From Coniochaeta sp. PMI_546 (Eukaryota > Ascomycota > Sordariomycetes > Coniochaetales > Coniochaetaceae), in NCBI GenBank assembly GCA_021432605.1, contig MU271162.1, forward strand, positions 257,721 to 321,720: a stretch of 64,000 nucleotides of DNA, written 5' to 3'. The notes beneath the pieces are model-generated. The model had not been told where the DNA came from. It saw nothing but the letters and a program-made list of their open reading frames with translations, and searched no databases. The translations under genes and the position numbers were made by a program. This document shows positions 33,208 to 44,274 of the stretch, in pieces (the stretch's first letter is position 1; every line of letters begins with the position of its first letter).

Positions 33208-34193
33208 ATTGGACGGACACAGCTGTGACGGGAAGGGGACGGGACCAATGCCGTGTATTCATGCACCGGTTGAATGGTTGCATGTAGTCTTGGTATCGGA
33301 TCAAAAGCGTTCTGTAAGCGCAAACGGAAGTCTAGACACTGGTGCTTTGCTAGTTCTTGTGCGTTTGTTTCCTTTTTCTTGCTATCTCACGCCCTGTATA
33401 GTGCGCCTCGAAACCCATATGCCTGAATCAGTCCACCGTCAAAACAGAACATATGGCTTGACACGGGATGAGGCTAACAACGAGGCCCTTGAGGCAAGAC
33501 AAATGCCGGTTAACACAGACACACAACATCGTCCAAGCCACGCCGGTAACTACGCTATGCACAAGGCAGATACGGTACCGCAATTTGCTCAGGGTGGCGG
33601 CAATAGGACCAATCATGCTGTTTCTGATGTTGGATCTGTGCAAGTGACTGTATGTACCCCTGGCCGGGGTTCTTAAGCTTACCATTTTTCGGCAGCTTGC
33701 GCTTGCGCTTACCGTGTTATAAGACAAGGGTGTAGGTATTACTGTACTCTTCTTCCGATTTAGGTCGCATAACGTCAGACATAGGCGTCGGAACAAACGA
33801 TGAGGGGCACCACCAGCACATCGATCCATCGAATCGGGTCTTTCTAAGTCTTGTGCACCCCTGCAAGCCGATTCATGGTCGCGACTGGGCCATTCTAAGG
33901 TATCACAGAGATCAGGCATCTTCCGAGGAAGGAATCACGGAATTCAGATTACAAACATGCCAGAGGGAGAACATCCCTCTGTAACCTGCTTGGTGAGCAA
34001 TCGGCGAGGCCGCTAAGTGAAGAATCAAGACAGGAATTTCCAAAGAGTAGGTATCTCGACCGATACAAAGCCCAGTGCAGTCATGCCCACCTGTCCATGT
34101 TGATTCAGGCACTATACTCTGCCTCATATCCATCTGTTGAGACCTGCAGAAGTCTGTTAGGAGCCGCGCATAATACTCATCTTGCAGTCAACA
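33208..34193. promoter_or_regulatory. Bidirectional promoter between PKS and acyl-AMP ligase
   Basis: 986 bases between the start codons of two divergently transcribed genes, so it must contain both promoters. This arrangement favours co-regulation. CATAACGTCAG near 33770 loosely resembles a bZIP half-site, but I cannot show that any site is used. No coding region is supported here. Confidence 0.6.
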
Positions 34194-36267
34194 ATGGTTT
34201 TCAATGCTCCATCATACGTGCCGCGTTTCTCATTCACTCCTCCCCACAGCATCCCCGTGCACGAGTTCCTTCTCAAAGATGACCGCCGCTACGGCAGACA
34301 CCCCATAGCGGCGTCCAAGCCGCCCTTCACATGCGGTATAACCGGCCGGTCCTACACGGCCGTCGAAGTCGCTGACCGGGTCGACTTTCTAGCGAGGGCG
34401 CTCGGCACACGGCTTGCATGTCCGGTCAACGAGGGCAGTGAGCTAAACAAAGTCATTAGTATCTTCAGCTTCAACACGGTATGCTAGTACGCCACCTCGC
34501 CGGCACGTTACCCTGAGCTAACTCTGCCCAAGATCGACTCCCTGACCGTGTCCTGGGCGACGCACCGACTCAATGGAGTCTCCAACCATATCAGTGCGAC
34601 CTACACTGTTCCGGAGCTCGTCTACCAGCTTGACAAGGTGAAGCCGCTGGCTCTGTTCACATGTCTGCCACTTTTGAGCCAGGCGCTCGAGGCAGCGGCC
34701 GCGGTCGGTATTCCAAAACAGCGCGTCTTCTTGCTCGAGGTGCCGTCTATGGGACAAGAAGTGGCCGAGCGGCCTGCAGACATGTCTACCGTAGATGATC
34801 TTATCAAGGAAGGGAGTCGGTTGAAGGCTCTGCCGTCAAGAAAATGGAGACCTGGTCAGGGTGAGCGGCAGACAGCTTTCTTGTGTAGTTCAAGCGGCAC
34901 GTCTGGTCTTCCTGTAAGTTTTGAATCCTCTCATGTTCTTCTTTTTATTACTTTCCGGTGCTGTTGAGGAGGTCATTGACAGGCGAACGAACAGAAAAAC
35001 GTCATGCTCTCCCACAGGAACGTCATCGCCAACATAATGCAATTCGCCGCCTTCGAGAGCAACCATAAGTCCCCCGTGCCCGAGTACTGCCTCGGACTGC
35101 TTCCCTTCAGCCACAACCTGGCCCTAATGGCAGTGGCGCATCTGGCCGTGTACCGCGGCGACGGCGTGATTGTCTTACCCGGCTTTGATCTGCAGGATAC
35201 ACTGCAGGCCATCCAGAACTTCAAGATTGGGCGTCTGTGGCTGGTAAGTCAAATGACTACACTCACACAGTCAATTCCTGGGAACGCGCGTTGATACCTG
35301 GTGCTCACAGATCCCTCCGATCCTCACCACCATGTTGAGGGCACGGGATATTGTCCGCGGATACGACCTAAGCCACGTCAACAGTGCCGTAGTAGGGGCG
35401 ACGGCATTGTCCAAGGAGGTCGCCGCCGATTTTGACTCTCTGTTCCCTGGCTGCAAGCTTATCCAAGGCTACGGCCTGACAGAGACGACGGTCGCCGTGA
35501 CGCTGACCAACCCGGCGGACAACGTCTTTTGCTCGTGCGGCTCTCTGTTTCCGGGATGTGAGGGACGTCTCGTTGATGAAGATGGTAAAGACATTCTGGA
35601 GCACGATGTTGCCGGAGAGCTCTATGTCCGCTCGCCTACAGTCATGATAGGGTACCTTAACAACGAGGCAGAGACGAAGAACATGCTTAGTGTCGATGGC
35701 TGGCTGCGCACTGGTGACTTGGCAGAGTTCAGACTGAGTCCCGAGGGCCACAGCCATCTGTTTTTTATCGATCGTGTCAAGGAACTTATCAAAGTGCGGG
35801 TGAGTCTCTCTTCTCCTTCCTCATCCTTGAATCCGCATGTCGCTGACACAGCAGCATAGGGCATGCAGGTATCACCGACTGAGCTGGAGAATCATCTCCA
35901 CCGACATCCACAAGTCGAGAGCGCGGTCGTTGTCCCTGTTCCAGACGACGACGCGGGGGAGCTGCCGATGGCGTTCATTGTGAAGAGCAAGACGGCGGCG
36001 GGTAAAGGGCTCGACGACGAGATGCTTAGGCTCAAGTTGCACGCGTACGTGAACAGCTCGTTCGCGGCGCAGAAGCGTCTAGCAGGAGGGATCGAGTTTG
36101 TGGAGGCAATACCGAAGACGGGGAGTGGGAAGGTGCAGAGGAAGGTGTTGAAGGGCTGGGCGAAAGATATTGCGGCGGAGAGGAGAGTGCCTGTGGTCCA
36201 GATTCCGAATGTGGCAGTTTTCAACTTCGATTCTGATGATGAGCTGATAGATGACTGGGACGACTGA
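34194..36267 (+). CDS. Acyl-AMP / acyl-CoA ligase (ANL superfamily)
   Basis: Adenylate-forming enzyme, 603 aa in five exons (34194-34478, 34533-34913, 34995-35243, 35311-35799, 35860-36267), sum divisible by three. Motifs: SSSGTSGLP joined by splicing to KNVMLSHRN (ATP-binding P-loop), LLPFSHNLAL, GYGLTETTVAVTL, GWLRTGDLAEF, FFIDRVKELIKVRGMQVSP (hinge) and PKTGSGKVQRK with the catalytic Lys. It ends with an acidic tail (NFDSDDELIDDWDD). Expected reaction: activation of a carboxylic acid with ATP to the acyl-AMP and then transfer to CoA or a carrier protein. Divergent from the HR-PKS, it most likely activates the released polyketide acid for loading on the NRPS, as acyl-CoA ligases do in fungal lipopeptide pathways. 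An alternative acceptor at 34982 would insert ANEQ before KNVML. I prefer the shorter form, which matches the family. Confidence 0.92.
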
Positions 36268-36685
36268 GGAAGTCGGTGATGGGTTGGTCATCTCGGTACA
36301 CGTGTATTTACTTATTATTAGCATTGGAGATCTCATTTTTTTTTTTTTTTTTTGCGATTGAAGAATATAACTTCCTGTTGATATTCCTGCCTATCATCTT
36401 CCTCTTTGACGCTCATTTGCCATCTAGCAATACGATTGTATGAAAAGCTTCTGTTGTAAGATAGGAAAGGTAGAAGCCAAGCAAACGAAGCTCCCGCGTA
36501 AAGGGGCCTAGTGAGACTCTAGACACAAGTCATACACGGCCAAAAGACATGTCCATAAGGCATTTGGGTTGTGTTTATATTTCTCTGGACATGACGAACA
36601 TAAATAAGCTTCACTAAACGAACTCACGTTATCATATGTCTCTGGAGTTCTCTACCAACAACTCGTGACTTTGTTGCCCTTCGCA
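36268..36685. other. Convergent intergenic region with poly-T run
   Basis: 418 bases between the 3' ends of the acyl ligase (plus) and the aldolase-like gene (minus). It contains a run of 18 T at 36336-36353. No gene seen. Confidence 0.6.
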
Positions 36686-37794
36686 TCAACGCCTTGTCCG
36701 TATTCCACCACCTTGACCCAGCCTATCCACCTTCATCTTCTCAATGCCCCTACTGATGATGTCTCCTGCCATCTCGATCTCATACTGGATATCCGGCTGT
36801 CCCTCCTCATACAACCAGTTCTTCTCCCCCGTCATGGCAAAGTTGAACTTTGCCATCTCGTCGCTTACGGTCCGCTTCTTCAAATCCGGATTCCCCGCAG
36901 CTGCTGCCTCTACTCTCAACTGTATCTCGCAGCTACGATCTAACAGGCCAAACAGGAATGAGGCTTCATCTACCGTCGATCCAACACTAATGAGACCGTG
37001 GTTCAGCAATACAGCAGCTTTGCCTCGTGCGCCGAGGGCCCGGGCGATGCGCTGTCCTTCTTGCTCCGCGGTCACAACGCCACCGTACTCGTCGTCCACA
37101 GCCAGTACGCCGTACAGGTCACACACGTCTTGTGTGATCATGTCCAAGGGCGCGCCGAAGGCGGCCCAGGCCCGCCCTGCGATGGTGTGTGCGTGGCAGA
37201 TGGCGTGGATATCAGAGCGAGCCTTGTGCAGCTCGGAATGGATGTAGAAGCCGGGAACATTGTAGGGTCGGTTCTCCACAACTTGTAAGCACAAGTCGGT
37301 AGCTATGGGTGGGAGATCTCTACTCACTGAATTCCCGCCGACAATGGCACCCGTGTCAATTTCGATGCACAGCATGTCGGTCGCGTTGAGAAGAGCGAAA
37401 TGACGCCCGATCGGGTTCATCCATATGCAGTTGGCAAACTCAGGGTCGCGCACACTGATGTGGCCGGAGATGCCCTCGGTGAATCCGACTCGGGCCCAGT
37501 TCCGGAACACAGCGGCCATGTGCAGTACGATGTGCTCGCGGTGGTGCTGGAAGGAGACAAACTTCGGGATACCTGATTGCTACATCAGTTGACACGGGAC
37601 GGCAGTGTAGAGAGTTCTGTAAAAACGAGTTGATATTCACCGCTGAGTGCATTAGGTCCGAAGCTCAGGTGCTGGAGCTGGCTCTCCATCTCCTCCTGCT
37701 CGGCCGGGGCGGGGCCGGAAGCCATGGCCGGCACTTTGGCGGACTTTTCCGCAGTCGGAAGCTCCGACACGGCGAGCGTGGCAGAAGGTGCCAT
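36686..37794 (-). CDS. Class II aldolase / adducin-like protein
   Basis: Cytosolic metal-dependent aldolase or epimerase-like protein, about 346 aa in two exons (37641-37794 and 36686-37572), sum divisible by three. Splicing joins ALSG to [17 protein letters not shown]. Motifs: [50 protein letters not shown] (zinc ligands in HAH) and [10 protein letters not shown] (third His). A 14-residue in-frame stretch after IVGGNS (37280-37330) starts with a good donor (GTGAGT) and is not seen in the family, so a further intron is likely but its acceptor would shift frame. The last 10 codons before TGA are also doubtful: another frame there reads [19 protein letters not shown]. Many fungal members have no known substrate. 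Its place next to the ligase suggests, but does not prove, a pathway role. Confidence 0.82.
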
Positions 37795-39313
37795 GTTTCT
37801 GACCCTTCCGAGTTACTTTAGGCTGATGCGTTGGAAAAGCAATATCGATCTGGCTTGGAGCGAGGACAAGAAACGTTGACATGTCAAGAGTCTCTCCGGG
37901 CCAAATGGCAGGTGCCCACGCTGGATGGAACCAGCAGTATGGCAGGTGCTGGTACCTATCGCTTCCAGTCCAAACGCCAGGCCCCTCTTGCGTTGTGCGG
38001 GGTAGTCAAAGTACCAACTTTGACCTGCTTGAATATCAGCTAATGTTCTTCATCTAGCTGTGTGACCAATTCTAGCTGTGTGCAAGATAGCTGCGTAAAT
38101 TCTCCAATATGACATTGGATTCTCTACGTTCTATGGTGTGTTAGACTTCAACTCGCCACTCCGTACCCTGTCCAGTGGCATCTTCACAAGACAGTCGTGG
38201 ACAGTAACCATTGACTAATGGCACCACCAAACCCCAAACTTCTCATTGCCTGTAGACTAACTCCGGTCTGCCATGCCGTTGGAAGTGCTGTCGCCCTCGT
38301 CGGTCGCCCACTGGTACCTCTCCGGCTCAAAGCAGGAGAGATTGTCAAATTGACATCCCCACTTGCACGGCTTATTATTACATTCGTTACAAATTGGTAC
38401 CTTATGTCTCTTGCGGTTGCCTACAGGCATGTATACCTACCTTACCTGACCTAAGATGCCCATGCCATCACGTAAGGTAGACACAGTCTGAGCGACGTAC
38501 CTAAGGTACTTCCTTCTTAGATGAGGGGCAGAGTGTTTCCAAGATGTACAGTACGTACCGCTTACTTTCTCCCACCATGACTGCATACGAAGTAAGGTAC
38601 CTAAGGTACCTCTGACCTAAACCACGGCACGCCCCGCATTCTGCATTGGATCCCAGATTGAGGGGGTGAATTAGATCAGATCAGATTAGATCAGACACGA
38701 CATGGCCAGACAAGACGAGACAAGACAAGACAGTAATGCCTCGACACTGCAGCATAGTCTTTCTGTCGCCCAAAGGGGGCAAATGTTTAGACAGAGCGGT
38801 CCAACATGCCACCGTGTACGTCTGTTACCATCGGGATCGCACCATCGCCGACTTTGTCTTCCTCACCACGACCATTCCATCCTCCGGGTTGCACAACGAT
38901 GCTGACATAGTTCGTTTAGTCGTCCAAACATGGTCCATCATGTGCGAAAGCGCTCAAGTAAACGCGTACTGCCCGGGATATCCTGATAGCAAGAATGACC
39001 CAACGCTATCAACTAATGGCAGCTAGGACATTTTGGTCTTTCAGTCGGGTGATAAGCACAGTTCTAACATCTAGGCCTCAGCACAGGCGCAGCACGCTCG
39101 ACTTGAACGCTGTCATCTATCATTGTCTCATCCAGCAGCTGATAGCCAGTCTCTAACTTCTGATACAAGAAAGATTTCAAGGGCAGCGGATGATCCTTGC
39201 TCCTTGACACTGTCACACACTCTGATCTTGAGCTTGTTGTCGTTCACTTGTTACTCAACTTGTTTCTGCCACTGTCTTCTCATCTGCCCCAAAACCCCAA
39301 GTAAGTCACAAAC
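37795..39313. other. Intergenic region with TAAGGTACC-type words
   Basis: About 1.5 kb between the divergently transcribed aldolase-like gene (minus) and the dioxygenase gene (plus), so it should hold both promoters. No supported gene. Near-palindromic words built on TACCTAAGGTA recur between 38430 and 38615, and a low-complexity GATCAGA/GACAAGA stretch lies at 38670-38735. Confidence 0.5.
38420..38615. repeat. Cluster of TAAGGTA / TACCTTA near-palindromes
   Basis: TACCTACCTTACC, CACGTAAGGTAGAC, GTACCTAAGGTACTT and TAAGGTACCTAAGGTACCT occur within about 200 bases. The last has two overlapping direct copies of AGGTACCT. Similar words reappear at 41475, 57590 and 57815-57930. Confidence 0.6.
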
Positions 39314-40483
39314 ATGTCTGCCGGTGTACCGTCTATGCGGAGCTCCACAGGCCTTCTCGGCGCAAGTCGACGGCGACTCTGCCGTGGTCCGGTCACGCTC
39401 GGTTTCATCCGCAGGGGGCATGCCACTGCCGCAGCCGCCGCAGAATCGTCACCACCACCACCGCCTCCTCCAGCAGCACAGCTATACCCACAGCTACAAC
39501 AGCAACAAAAACGGCAACAGCAGCAAACACAGCAAACACAGCATGCTCGGCCTCTGCGACAACTCAATGTCCTGGAGCGAGCATACGAGCCTACGTTCTA
39601 CAGCACCTTGGCCAAGATCATGAAGCTCCGGGAGCGCTACCTGGAGAACCGCTTCATCTTCGTCCCGCACGACGAGATGGAGGACCTGCTCCGGGGCCTC
39701 GGCGCCACGGACTCGGACTTCGCCCAGCTCCAGCTCGTGAGCGACCACCTCTACACGGACCCCACGCTGCCCTTCCGCAAGAGCCGGAACTGCCGCTTCT
39801 GCATCGACTTCGACACCAACTCGATCCGGCGTCTCGAGTTCCAGCCCTTTGCCCTCTCGGCGGAGGAGGACTTCAAGCGCTACGACTCGGACACGGTGCG
39901 CGTCTTTGACGAGGTCCAGGACGAGCTGCAGCTCAACGTCGCCTTCCAGGGGCTGATGCTCTTCAAGGCGCTCGTCATCAACGGCGTCCCCACCAAGCCG
40001 CGGCCCAAGATGGACTACAGCGGCAACAAGTGGGTGTGCACCCTGTTCAGCGTGCGCACCATCACCAACTCGCAGATCCGGGGCGAGCCGGCGCTGGAGG
40101 GCGTGCACACGGACGGGGTGGACCACACCATGACCACGTACCTCGGGAGCAAGAACATGACGCCCGACAGCGCCGTGACCCTCCTCCACGAATATGCGGA
40201 GACTACGGGGATCGCGTTCCAGGAGACGAGCCCGAAGCACATCTATGCGCGGGCTCAGCATCGCAGGTTCCTGGATACGTTGGTCGTGGTCGATGCTGAG
40301 TTCAAGCATAGCCTGAGTCCCGTGTATGCCGTGGACGAGGCGAAGGAGGCGACAAGGGACATGCTGGTTTTCTTTACGCGGAAGCCAGTTACTGGAGATC
40401 ATATCTCGGCGGGAATCGATTCACTCAATCCGCACAAGGAGCTGCCTATGGAGGTGCCCATGTTTGCCCCTGGCAGCAGATAG
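39314..40483 (+). CDS. 2OG-Fe(II) dioxygenase, amino-acid hydroxylase type (PF10014-like)
   Basis: Single-exon 389-aa protein. The C-terminal 300 residues match the 2OG-Fe dioxygenase family that contains bacterial free-amino-acid hydroxylases such as the L-isoleucine dioxygenase of Bacillus thuringiensis. Iron ligands: His265 and Asp267 in GVHTDGVDHTM, and distal His332 in EFKHSLSPVY. The 2OG-binding Arg is probably Arg348 in ATRDMLVFFTRKP. The family's DFDTNSIRRLEFQPF and LDTLVVVDAEF stretches are present. The N-terminal 85 residues are unusual: Arg/Ser-rich with few acidic residues, then poly-Pro and a long Gln run (39480-39545). They could be a mitochondrial presequence or a disordered tail. 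Expected chemistry is hydroxylation of an unactivated carbon in a free amino acid using O2 and 2-oxoglutarate. Near PKS and NRPS genes it may prepare a hydroxylated NRPS substrate (inference). Another start downstream of the poly-Q region cannot be excluded. Confidence 0.85.
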   Translation: MSAGVPSMRSSTGLLGASRRRLCRGPVTLGFIRRGHATAAAAAESSPPPPPPPAAQLYPQLQQQQKRQQQQTQQTQHARPLRQLNVLERAYEPTFYSTLAKIMKLRERYLENRFIFVPHDEMEDLLRGLGATDSDFAQLQLVSDHLYTDPTLPFRKSRNCRFCIDFDTNSIRRLEFQPFALSAEEDFKRYDSDTVRVFDEVQDELQLNVAFQGLMLFKALVINGVPTKPRPKMDYSGNKWVCTLFSVRTITNSQIRGEPALEGVHTDGVDHTMTTYLGSKNMTPDSAVTLLHEYAETTGIAFQETSPKHIYARAQHRRFLDTLVVVDAEFKHSLSPVYAVDEAKEATRDMLVFFTRKPVTGDHISAGIDSLNPHKELPMEVPMFAPGSR

Positions 40484-41780
40484 ACGTCTTGTTGCTCATG
40501 CAGTTTTCTTACTCTCCGATTCTCATATCTGGCTTGGCAAACATGTTGTTCTATGTGCTGGAGTATGGACTTGACTTTCATCGTTTCCTAGGAGCATGTT
40601 GACAAAGGATTGTGATTATGTGTCGGTCTGAGTGTCCGTGGCGACCCAAGACGGGAGTCGGACGTTTGCACAGGCTATGGGGGTTCGCGAGAAAGCTAGA
40701 AGCTCAGAGACGAAAAAGCCTGCATTTCAATCGTGGAATGAGATCCAGAGGCAATGAATGAGTCCAAATATTCCAATCAACAGCAGTGAGGCCCCTTGCA
40801 GACTGGATTGCTTCGACGTCATGTGTGATTTGTTAGAACTGCTGGTGCTTCAAGGGTACCGGCAAGCATCCGCAACAGACCCCCGCTATAGCACTATATC
40901 CCTGATTTTGCACCTGAGCTCTGCACCTGCGCCTCCAGAGAGCCCTAAGAGTTTGGATCCAGCTACGAACGCGCCAGTTCCCCCTCCTGGCCACAAGCGC
41001 GCTATTATCAGCTTGTTGGAAATTGGCAGGCATTTACACCACGTCTTTCGATGTTTTCTTTCAGATCCGAGATTCTCTACTCCAAGAATGTGTCGAGTTT
41101 GACACACTGACACAGGGGTGTGCGAGTGAGTGTCTGTAAGAAACGACATGGCAGCTTGTCAGTAGACGAGAGAGGCGAAGTGCTTATGGCCTCGGCGGAG
41201 CAGGCCGAGTTGGCGGCTACAACAGCGCTTACTTTAGGCACCTCCTCTAGAATACCATTGTCACAGCGGGTCACAGCGGGTAACAGCGGCCTTCTCACAG
41301 CTGGTTATGGGTCCAACACCCGAGAAATTACCCTACTAGTGACTGACCTCTGACCATCCTGCATCTGCACCATATGCACCGCAGGTTGCTTATGGTGACA
41401 GGGTTCTTCTGATCCAATGGATTGATGTTATCGCTGTCAATTTGAAGCACAGCACTTTGAGCTTGGGATCGAGGTACCTTGCATTACCTTAGCTAAGAAT
41501 CCCAGATACAATTTCCACGGACTAACGTTTGATCCTCAGTGTCTTTCTCCTCTCACACGAAGCAAACATCCATCTCTCTTTGCTTGCAAGGCCGGAAAGC
41601 TACTCCAGGCGACAGGTACAGGGCTCTGTTCACGCTTTTTGCCTTGGAATGACGATGCGTCGTTTCCATTGCTGTCTGACTGTCTAATCTACCATTCACT
41701 TACCTTTCCTCTCCGCCTGAAAGCGTTCCACCCATCTGCGTGTCCAAGTATTGATCTCTCCGGTCTCGGCTTACCTTACC
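40484..41780. other. Intergenic region, no supported gene
   Basis: About 1.3 kb between the dioxygenase gene and the LETM1-like gene, both on plus. Open frames here (for example 40758-41102) have no recognisable domain. A GGTACCTTGCATTACCTTAG stretch at 41473 belongs to the TAAGGTACC word group. The promoter of the downstream gene must lie here. Confidence 0.45.
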
Positions 41781-42866
41781 ATGGCTCTTCAAACCGGATT
41801 GCGGGTGCTGAGTGTCCGGTCTGTGGCACGTCCTCGAGGGCTTGCCCAAGGCCTGATGCTGCTCAATCGACGGCAGCCGGGGCAAGATGCAGGCAGTCTG
41901 GTGTGTGCACCACTGGGTCTATTGGTGTCGCCGACTCCCAGATTCAAGGCATCCTACTCCTCGGCGCCGGTCACCAAAGCAGCAACAGCAGCCAGGTCAT
42001 CCCCGGACCATCCCAAAGCCGTCCACTCGCTTGCTTCCGAGCCGACTGTCACGGAGACAAAGACTTCCCTCTCCTCTGCTGCTTCCAGCACGTCCCTCTC
42101 CCATACCCTCAATCCACCAGCCTCCACCCGTCCACCGCCCCTCACAGTACCAGTCCGCGAGCCCAACTCTTCTTTGCCCAAGCATCTCTACAAGCTCGGC
42201 AAAGCCTACGTATCCTTCTACCGGACGGGCCTCAAAGCAATCTTGACAAACTACCGTCTCTTGTCCAAGACACCCAAGAATGCGGAGACTAGCCGCGCAG
42301 CCCTCCTGCTGAGAGAACGCACTCGGCACGATATCGTCCGTCTCCCGCTGTTCGGGCTAATCATCCTCTTGACCGGCGAGTTCTCGCCTCTGGTCGTCTT
42401 CCTGTTCCCCAAGCTAACGCCGTATACGTGTCGCATCCCGGGACATGTGAATAAGCTGAGGCGGAAGGCGGAGGAGAGGAGGGCGAGGAGTGCCGAGGGT
42501 CTGGCCAAGGTAGAGGATGGAATGGTGCTGGAGAGAGTGGCTGACGGACACATTGCGAGGGTACTCGGTCTGGGCGGGAGTGTGTGGGATCGGGTCGGGT
42601 TGAGGGTTCCGTTTGCGCGGCGACGGGTGCGAGGGGCGTTGGAGAGGATCGTGAGGGATGACTTTATGATCAAGAAGGGCGGGGGAGTGGGTAAGGTGGA
42701 TGACGACGAGGTCGTGCTTGCTGCCGAGGTGAGAGGGTTGGACGTCAGGGGACGAGAGGTTTCCGAGTTGAGGGACTGGTTGGGACGATGGATTGACAGG
42801 ACAACGGTAGGTGGTGAGTCTGAGGGGCAAGGCGCAGTTCGTAAACTCCTGCTGGAGACGAAGTAG
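41781..42866 (+). CDS. LETM1-like mitochondrial inner-membrane protein
   Basis: Single-exon protein of about 361 aa from the ATG at 41781 (an in-frame ATG at 41751 would add 10 residues). The basic, hydroxylated N-terminus (MALQTGLRVLSVRSVARPRG) looks like a mitochondrial targeting sequence. A Ser/Thr/Pro-rich linker follows, then the family core: YKLGKAYVSFYRTGLKAI, then RERTRHDIVRLPLFGLII with a transmembrane segment, then FSPLVVFLFPKLTPYTCRIP. The C-terminal third is charged and basic. LETM1/Mdm38 relatives act in mitochondrial ion homeostasis and ribosome binding. This shorter form is a LETM1-like paralogue. It looks like a housekeeping gene lying inside the region that holds the biosynthetic genes. 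Confidence 0.8.
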   Translation: MALQTGLRVLSVRSVARPRGLAQGLMLLNRRQPGQDAGSLVCAPLGLLVSPTPRFKASYSSAPVTKAATAARSSPDHPKAVHSLASEPTVTETKTSLSSAASSTSLSHTLNPPASTRPPPLTVPVREPNSSLPKHLYKLGKAYVSFYRTGLKAILTNYRLLSKTPKNAETSRAALLLRERTRHDIVRLPLFGLIILLTGEFSPLVVFLFPKLTPYTCRIPGHVNKLRRKAEERRARSAEGLAKVEDGMVLERVADGHIARVLGLGGSVWDRVGLRVPFARRRVRGALERIVRDDFMIKKGGGVGKVDDDEVVLAAEVRGLDVRGREVSELRDWLGRWIDRTTVGGESEGQGAVRKLLLETK

Positions 42867-43128
42867 CATGTGGCACAAGTGCCGGTACATCTGTTGGCTA
42901 GTTCTGTAAGAGACAACATTGAAGTCGCATTGTCAAGATGAGCAATGCCGGTCTTATACTGCGGTGATACTGGTGTGATTTTGTCTCATAGAATCACAGC
43001 AGACACCATAGAGTGTAGTCAAATACTGCGAGTCATGACAAGACAACTACCGATTTAAGGATCACCATGAGAAGTTACGAAGTCCTGTCTATTCTCAAAA
43101 CAATACATATCCCTGGTGAACCATCTCC

Positions 43129-44274
43129 TCAGTAAGCTTTAGCGAGTCGCTGCATATGATACTCCATAGCCGTCATGGCCGGATACGCCGAAGGCCTCTC
43201 CTCAGAGACAAACTCGTCCAAAGCGCCCACACAAGCATCACGGTCCGCCTTCACGAAAAAGGGAATAGAAAACCTCTCCGGCACAACAAGCTCCTCCCCG
43301 TCCTTCCTACCAGCCTTAAGGGCCTGCGGTAACCTGACGATATGCACGCCAGCCTTAACGGTGCCGTTAGTCCACCGCTCAAACGTCTCACTGATGTTGA
43401 GAATCAGCTCGTCGGGAGACTTGGGCTCGACCGCTTCGAACCTTCCCTTTTCCGCCCTGTCCTCGATCTCCAGACCGCCAACACCGTCTTGGAAGAGACA
43501 CGTGATCACACCCAGATCAGTATGCGGCCAGACGCGGTGGATGTCCTGTGGCGCAAGATTCATGGATATCTCTGGGTAGTGGTTTATGCGAAGCTCGCTT
43601 GCTTGACCCTTACATTTCTCCGTGAAGGAACCGGGACGTACATTGAGTGCTAACTCCATTGCCTCTAAGATAGTCATGCTGATAGCGTGGCAGCGCTCGT
43701 AGAAGCCTTCTAGGAAGGCTCGCATTTCTGGTGCGGAGGCTTCATCTAGCCAGCTATTGGGGAAGGAGGAGTCGCTGGGGGAACCCATGTCGAAATGCTC
43801 CTGCGTGTACATGTTGGCAAGTTAGCTGTGGTGTGAAGAAGGAAGTTGACTTACCTTTGAATCTGTATCGGTTATGACTTTGCCGTTGCTCTTGAGGGCG
43901 CCGAAGAGCTTTGCGGTGCTCTCGGATCCGACCTTGCTCCATCCGCGCTGGGGATATGGTCCCGGTACATACTCTATCTGTTGCTTAACGGCAAGCGGAA
44001 GCTCGAAGAACTTCTTGGACTATGATACAGGGTCAGCATCTACTGTGACGGACATGAAATGGAGGACAAAGGAGCTTCCCATGCGTACTATAGTGATTGC
44101 CTTTCTCACCATGGAGCTCGTGATGCCATGGTTTATGATCTTGATAAACCCATCCTTGATCAAAGCCTGACCGAGCTCGTCGGCAAATGCCTTGCGCTCC
44201 GACTCAAGTCCGGACCGGAACCTCGAAGCGTCGAGCACCTTAATCTGCATGCGGTGGGGGGGATCAACGGTCAT
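43129..44274 (-). CDS. 2OG-Fe(II) oxygenase, isopenicillin N synthase-like
   Basis: About 333 aa in three exons (44110-44274, 43855-44019, 43129-43800), sum divisible by three. The N-terminal DIOX_N part has FADELGQALIKDGFIKIINHG and SKKFFELPLAVKQQIEY. The jelly-roll core has INHYPEISM, VWPHTDLGVITCLFQDGVGGLEI (iron ligands His and Asp in HTD), ILNISETFERWTNGTVKAGVHIVRLP (distal His) and ERFSIPFFVKAD with the 2OG-binding R-x-S. This is the normal fungal member of the IPNS / flavanone-3-hydroxylase-like family, which performs hydroxylation, desaturation or ring closure on small molecules. The start at 44272-44274 was preferred over one 26 codons upstream because the family begins near here. 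It is divergent from the HAD gene. A pathway role is possible but unproven. Confidence 0.88.

Noticed and set aside
33428-33919. 163-codon minus frame in the PKS/ligase promoter
   Set aside because: No domain, and it would leave no room for two promoters.
39494-40402. 302-codon open frame on the minus strand opposite the PF10014-like dioxygenase
   Set aside because: It is the GC-rich antisense shadow of a well-supported gene and has no domain of its own.
41639-42292. 217-codon plus frame overlapping the LETM1-like gene
   Set aside because: It overlaps a frame with clear family similarity; its own sequence is Ser/Pro/Cys noise.
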